A DNA stretch of 64,000 nt. Source: Mycolicibacterium komossense. Its GTDB lineage: Bacteria; Actinomycetota; Actinomycetes; Mycobacteriales; Mycobacteriaceae. Under the pieces are notes generated by a model that saw only the letters and a program-made list of their open reading frames with translations, was not told where the DNA came from and did no database searches. The stretch covers positions 360,216 to 424,215 of the forward strand of contig NZ_JACKTY010000020.1 in NCBI RefSeq assembly GCF_025822605.1, in the 5' to 3' direction. The translations under genes were made by a program, and so were the position numbers. Positions 61,140-64,000 of the stretch are shown piece by piece. The stretch's first letter is position 1, and every line of letters starts with the position of its first letter.

Positions 61140-61343
61140 GCGCTTTGGGGAGAACATGCGGCGATGGGGCCTGCTCGGCTCATTCGGCACGGTGGGCGAC
61201 TGCTTCGACAACTCCGCCATGGAGTCGTTCTGGGCCCGGATGCAGGTTGAGCTACTCAACACCCGCAAGTGGGCCACCACCATCGAATTAGCCGCCGCCA
61301 TGGCCGATTACATCGATAACTTCTACAACGTCGAACGCCGCCA
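61140..61343 (+). pseudogene. C-terminal fragment of a second IS3-family transposase
   Basis: The plus strand reads GSFGTVGDCFDNSAMESFWA, RMQVELLNTRKWATTIELAA and DYIDNFYNVERRH, the end of an IS3 OrfB with the last catalytic Glu. It stops being homologous exactly where the IS21 left end begins (61344), so the IS21 element interrupts it. Confidence 0.85.
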
Positions 61344-61543
61344 TGTCAATGGCCAAGTTGAAGTATCCGTTGGTGGCCGGATAAATGTATCCACCCCGTG
61401 CGGTGATTCTTAGGTCGGTGTGGGTTTGTCCTTCCGGTGTTGGTGTCAATGGCCAAGTTGAAGTATCCGTTGGTGGCCGGATAAATGTATCCACCCCGTG
61501 CGGTGATTCTTAGGTCGGTGTGGGTTTGTCCTTCCGGTGTTGG
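61344..61543. repeat. 100-bp direct duplication of the IS21 left end
   Basis: Two copies of a 100-base unit beginning TGTCAATGGCCAAGTTGAAG lie at 61344-61443 and 61444-61543. Each contains two TGGCC...GTATCC blocks, the terminal transposase-binding sites, and the last codons of istB with its stop region lie in the second copy. Confidence 0.9.
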
Positions 61544-62322
61544 GCGTCTTTCATGCGGTAGGAGTCGCCGTCGGTGATGACGACGGTGGCGTGGTGCAGC
61601 AGGCGGTCGAGGATGCTGACGGCGGTGGTCTGCTCGGGCAGGAACCGGCCCCATTGTTCGAATGGCCAGTGTGATCCGATGGCCAGGGATCGGCGTTCGT
61701 AGGCGCTGGCGACGAGCCGGAAGAGCAGCTGGGTGCCGGTGTCGTCGAGCGGGGCGAAGCCGAGCTCGTCGAGGATGATCAGGTCGACCCGCAGTAGGGA
61801 TTCGATGATCTTGCCGACGGTGTTGTCGGCCAGGCCGCGGTAGAGCGTTTCCACTAGGTCGGCGGCGGTGAAGTAGCGCACCTTGTGTCCGGCGTGGATG
61901 GCTGCGGTTCCCAGCGCGATGAGGGTGTGGCTCTTGCCGGTGCCGGCGGGTCCGATGATTGCCAGGTTCTGTTGTGTCCGTATCCATTCCAGAGTCGACA
62001 GGTAGTCGAATACCTTCGGCTGGATCGTGGAGGCGGGCACGTCGAAGGACTCCAACGTCTTGGGCACGGGGAACGCCGCGGCCTTGAGCCGGTTGACGAC
62101 GTTGGAGGCATCGCGGGCGGCTAGCTCGGTCTCGACCAGTGTGCGCAGTACTTCCTCGGGGGTCCAGCGTTGGGTCTTGGCGGTGATCAGTACTTCGGGT
62201 GCGGTGCGCCGAACGGCGGCCAACTTCAACCGGCGCAACCCGGCATCCAGATCAGCGGCCAGTGGTGGGACCGATTGTGGGGCAACAGGTTCGATGGCGG
62301 TCACCGGCGACGTCTTGGTCAT
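61510..62322 (-). CDS. istB: IS21 helper ATPase IstB
   Basis: A 270-residue AAA+ ATPase of the IstB/DnaC type that remodels target DNA for IS21 transposition. Walker A is IIGPAGTGKSHTLIALG and Walker B is DLIILDELGFAPLD; SIN-like STA(V)SILDRLLHHATVV region forms the sensor part. The start overlaps the istA stop by four bases (ATGA). All motifs are intact. Confidence 0.92.
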   Translation of the reverse strand: MTKTSPVTAIEPVAPQSVPPLAADLDAGLRRLKLAAVRRTAPEVLITAKTQRWTPEEVLRTLVETELAARDASNVVNRLKAAAFPVPKTLESFDVPASTIQPKVFDYLSTLEWIRTQQNLAIIGPAGTGKSHTLIALGTAAIHAGHKVRYFTAADLVETLYRGLADNTVGKIIESLLRVDLIILDELGFAPLDDTGTQLLFRLVASAYERRSLAIGSHWPFEQWGRFLPEQTTAVSILDRLLHHATVVITDGDSYRMKDAQHRKDKPTPT

Positions 62323-63887
62323 GGCGTTGCCTCACCGTCTTTGGCGGGGGTGATCTTGTAGGCGTCCAGGGAGCGGGTCGGGGCGACCGGCAGGTCCAGG
62401 ATCAACGCGTCCCCGGCTGGGCGGGGTTGTGGCGTCCCGGTGCCGGCGGCCAGGATGGAACGGACGTCAGCGGCGCGGAACCGTCGGAACGCCACCGCCC
62501 GGTGCAGCGCGGCCACCAATGCCTGCTCGCCGTGGGCGGCGCCCAGGGCGAGCAGGATCTCCAACTCCGATCCGAGCCGGGTGTTGCCGATTGCGGCTGC
62601 GCCGACCAGGAACGCCTGCGCGTCGGCGCCGAGGTCGCAGAACTGCTTCTCCACGCTGGTTTTGGGGCGTGGTCCGCGGTTCGGTGCCGGTCGTGGTCCG
62701 TCGTAGTGCGCGTCGAGGATCGAGGCGCTGCCCGGCGCGGCGAGTTCGTGTTCGGCCACCATCACCCCGGTGGCCGGTTCGATCAGACAGAGCGCACCGT
62801 GATCCACGACGACGGTCACGGTGGTGCCGATGAGCCGGGTTGGTACCGAGTAGCGTGCCGACCCGTAACGGACGCAGGAGAGCCGGTCGACCTTGCGCAG
62901 CACCGACGGCGCCCCGATCTGCAGTCGTAGTGATGGGAGTGGTTGCAGCAGTTCATGTTCGATGATGAGTCGATTGTCGGGAATCGCTTGGATCTCGGTA
63001 TGGGTCACGGCGTTGACTTCGGCGCACCACACCACCGCAGCGGCGTTGGCCGACCGCAGGTCGACCGCGGTGCCATCGACGGCGGCCTGGGTCAGCAGCG
63101 GCACGGCCAGATCGCGCTGGGCGTAGCCGCACAGGTTCTCCACGATGCCCTTGGATCGGGGATCGTTCGCGTGGCAGAAGTCCGGTGCGAAACCGTAGTG
63201 CCCCGCCAACCGGACGTAGTCCGGGGTCGGGACCACCACGTTGGCGACCACCCCGCCCTTGAGGCAGGCCATCCGGTCGGCCAGTACCCGAACAGGAACA
63301 CCACCGACCGCGCCCAAGGCTTCGGCGATCATCGCCAGCGTCGTGGACGCGCGTTGATCGGTCGCGAAGCGGACGAATCGCCACCGCGAGAACGCCAGCA
63401 CCGCGCAGAACAGGAACAGCCCCGGCGCGGCCTGGGCCCAGTCGATGACCAGGTACTCACCCGGTGACCACACCGCTGGGCGGCGCCCGGAATGATTCTC
63501 ACTGCGCCACAACGCTTTCGCATCAGCGACTAGACGGCGGAAGTTGCGTCCGGAACCCTCGTACCCCGCGGCGCGGGCGATCGGCAACAGCCGTTTGGCC
63601 GAGATCCGGGCCTGCGACTTCTCGACGCGTTCGGCGACCAGATCGACGACCGCGTCGTAATTGTGAGCACGTTCTGCTCGAGGTGGCGGCGCGACCCCGG
63701 CCTGGTCGGCTTCGAACTTGTCCACGATCTTCTTGACGGTCGGGTGGGTGGTGCCGCACGCCGCGGCGGCGGCCCGGTAGGACCCGAGCTCGTAGTAGGC
63801 GGAAATGATGTCCATGCGGTCCTTCGCAGATTTCAATGGAACTCCCCGATGGTGATGGCGATTGGTTGGCGCCTTCACCGTCACCAT
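62319..63887 (-). CDS. istA: IS21 transposase IstA
   Basis: A 522-residue DDE transposase. An N-terminal helix-turn-helix (SYRAAAAACGTTHPTVKKIV) recognises the terminal repeats. Catalytic acids are in YLVIDWAQA, VLADRMACL and SKGIVENLCGY. The C-terminal domain (LSCVRYGSARYSVPTRLIG) is the Mu-like beta-barrel. The frame is unbroken and coupled to istB, so the element looks functional. Confidence 0.92.
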   Translation of the reverse strand: MVTVKAPTNRHHHRGVPLKSAKDRMDIISAYYELGSYRAAAAACGTTHPTVKKIVDKFEADQAGVAPPPRAERAHNYDAVVDLVAERVEKSQARISAKRLLPIARAAGYEGSGRNFRRLVADAKALWRSENHSGRRPAVWSPGEYLVIDWAQAAPGLFLFCAVLAFSRWRFVRFATDQRASTTLAMIAEALGAVGGVPVRVLADRMACLKGGVVANVVVPTPDYVRLAGHYGFAPDFCHANDPRSKGIVENLCGYAQRDLAVPLLTQAAVDGTAVDLRSANAAAVVWCAEVNAVTHTEIQAIPDNRLIIEHELLQPLPSLRLQIGAPSVLRKVDRLSCVRYGSARYSVPTRLIGTTVTVVVDHGALCLIEPATGVMVAEHELAAPGSASILDAHYDGPRPAPNRGPRPKTSVEKQFCDLGADAQAFLVGAAAIGNTRLGSELEILLALGAAHGEQALVAALHRAVAFRRFRAADVRSILAAGTGTPQPRPAGDALILDLPVAPTRSLDAYKITPAKDGEATP

Positions 63888-63904
63888 CGGGGCCCGCAGT
63901 TCCT

Positions 63905-64000
63905 GATCGACACGACGAACACGGGGTGGATACTTTTATCTGGCCAAAACTGGATACCTCGACTTGGCCACCAGTGGATACCTTTTCATGGCCACGGACA
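63905..64000. repeat. IS21 right terminal repeats
   Basis: Three GGATAC...GGCCA blocks (plus-strand view) occur at about 63928, 63951 and 63975, mirroring the left-end blocks. The outermost sequence CACGGACA forms the end of the element at the window edge. Confidence 0.8.

Larger units (their letters stand above)
61344..64000 (-). mobile_element. IS21-family insertion sequence
   Basis: A complete or nearly complete IS21 element of about 2.6 kb. The left terminus TGTCAATGGCCAAGTTGAAG matches the inverted right terminus TGTCCGTGGCCATGAAAAGG, which ends at the last base of the window. Both ends carry repeated TGGCC...GTATCC blocks (two left, three right). It carries istA and istB in the usual order and may be active. 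The innermost left end is at 61444 if the outer copy is a duplication. Confidence 0.85.

Noticed and set aside
61344..61543. Two-copy direct repeat as a CRISPR-like array
   Set aside because: The 100-base units are adjacent without spacers and match the right end of the IS21 element, so they are transposon termini.

Overview
The window is high-GC actinobacterial DNA, almost certainly from a Mycobacterium/Mycolicibacterium. The diagnostic content is a type VII secretion (ESX) locus with EccB and EccC, an Emb-type arabinosyltransferase, a PE-PPE-domain esterase, a WhiB protein, and WXG100 proteins with a CpnT-like toxin. I saw no rRNA, tRNA or CRISPR array.

1-13.5 kb: the upstream half of an ESX-2-like locus on the minus strand. 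Transcription order is XRE regulator, NlpC/P60 hydrolase, DUF4226-type proteins, EspC-like and small accessory proteins, a 487-residue accessory protein, a YbaB/EspL-like protein, then eccB and eccC. The order resembles M. tuberculosis Rv3900c-Rv3894c. A decayed vapBC toxin-antitoxin pair sits inside it, and a WhiB gene with unusual cysteine spacing diverges from the XRE gene.

13.5-31 kb: metabolic genes. A phosphotransferase and an EVE protein diverge from a perfect 20-bp palindrome that fits the KstR operator pattern. Then come pirin, acetyltransferase, thioesterase, sulfurtransferase and metallo-hydrolase genes. Next is a MimR-type activator facing an amidohydrolase/DUF59/alcohol dehydrogenase/ABM operon that looks like the accessory half of a propane-monooxygenase cluster without the monooxygenase. 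It has a textbook CRP-type site in its promoter. GH16, an alpha/beta hydrolase, prfC and a Pif1-like helicase with a C-terminal BRCT-like tail follow.

31-46 kb: a deletion scar joining two gene remnants, a PE-PPE esterase, a TetR/orphan-arabinosyltransferase divergent pair, an HxlR-controlled divergent pair whose dehalogenase-like member has Asn at the nucleophile position, an SDR/MarR divergent pair, and a two-component system with a DUF4097-like partner.

45-57 kb: a decaying accessory region. It holds a deleted M20 amidohydrolase, a large secreted protein with C-terminal repeats, a class C beta-lactamase pseudogene joined to a methyltransferase tail, acetyltransferase and other remnants, and intact regulators and lipid or redox enzymes.

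57-64 kb: the most interesting part. Two WXG100 genes, a CpnT-like protein with a DUF6883-type C-terminus and a DUF4926-like candidate immunity gene form a tight four-gene cassette laid out like esxE-esxF-cpnT-ift but with a different effector/immunity pair. It is followed by a broken IS3-family element and by an IS21-family element that interrupts another IS3 fragment, has a duplicated left end, and ends at the window edge.
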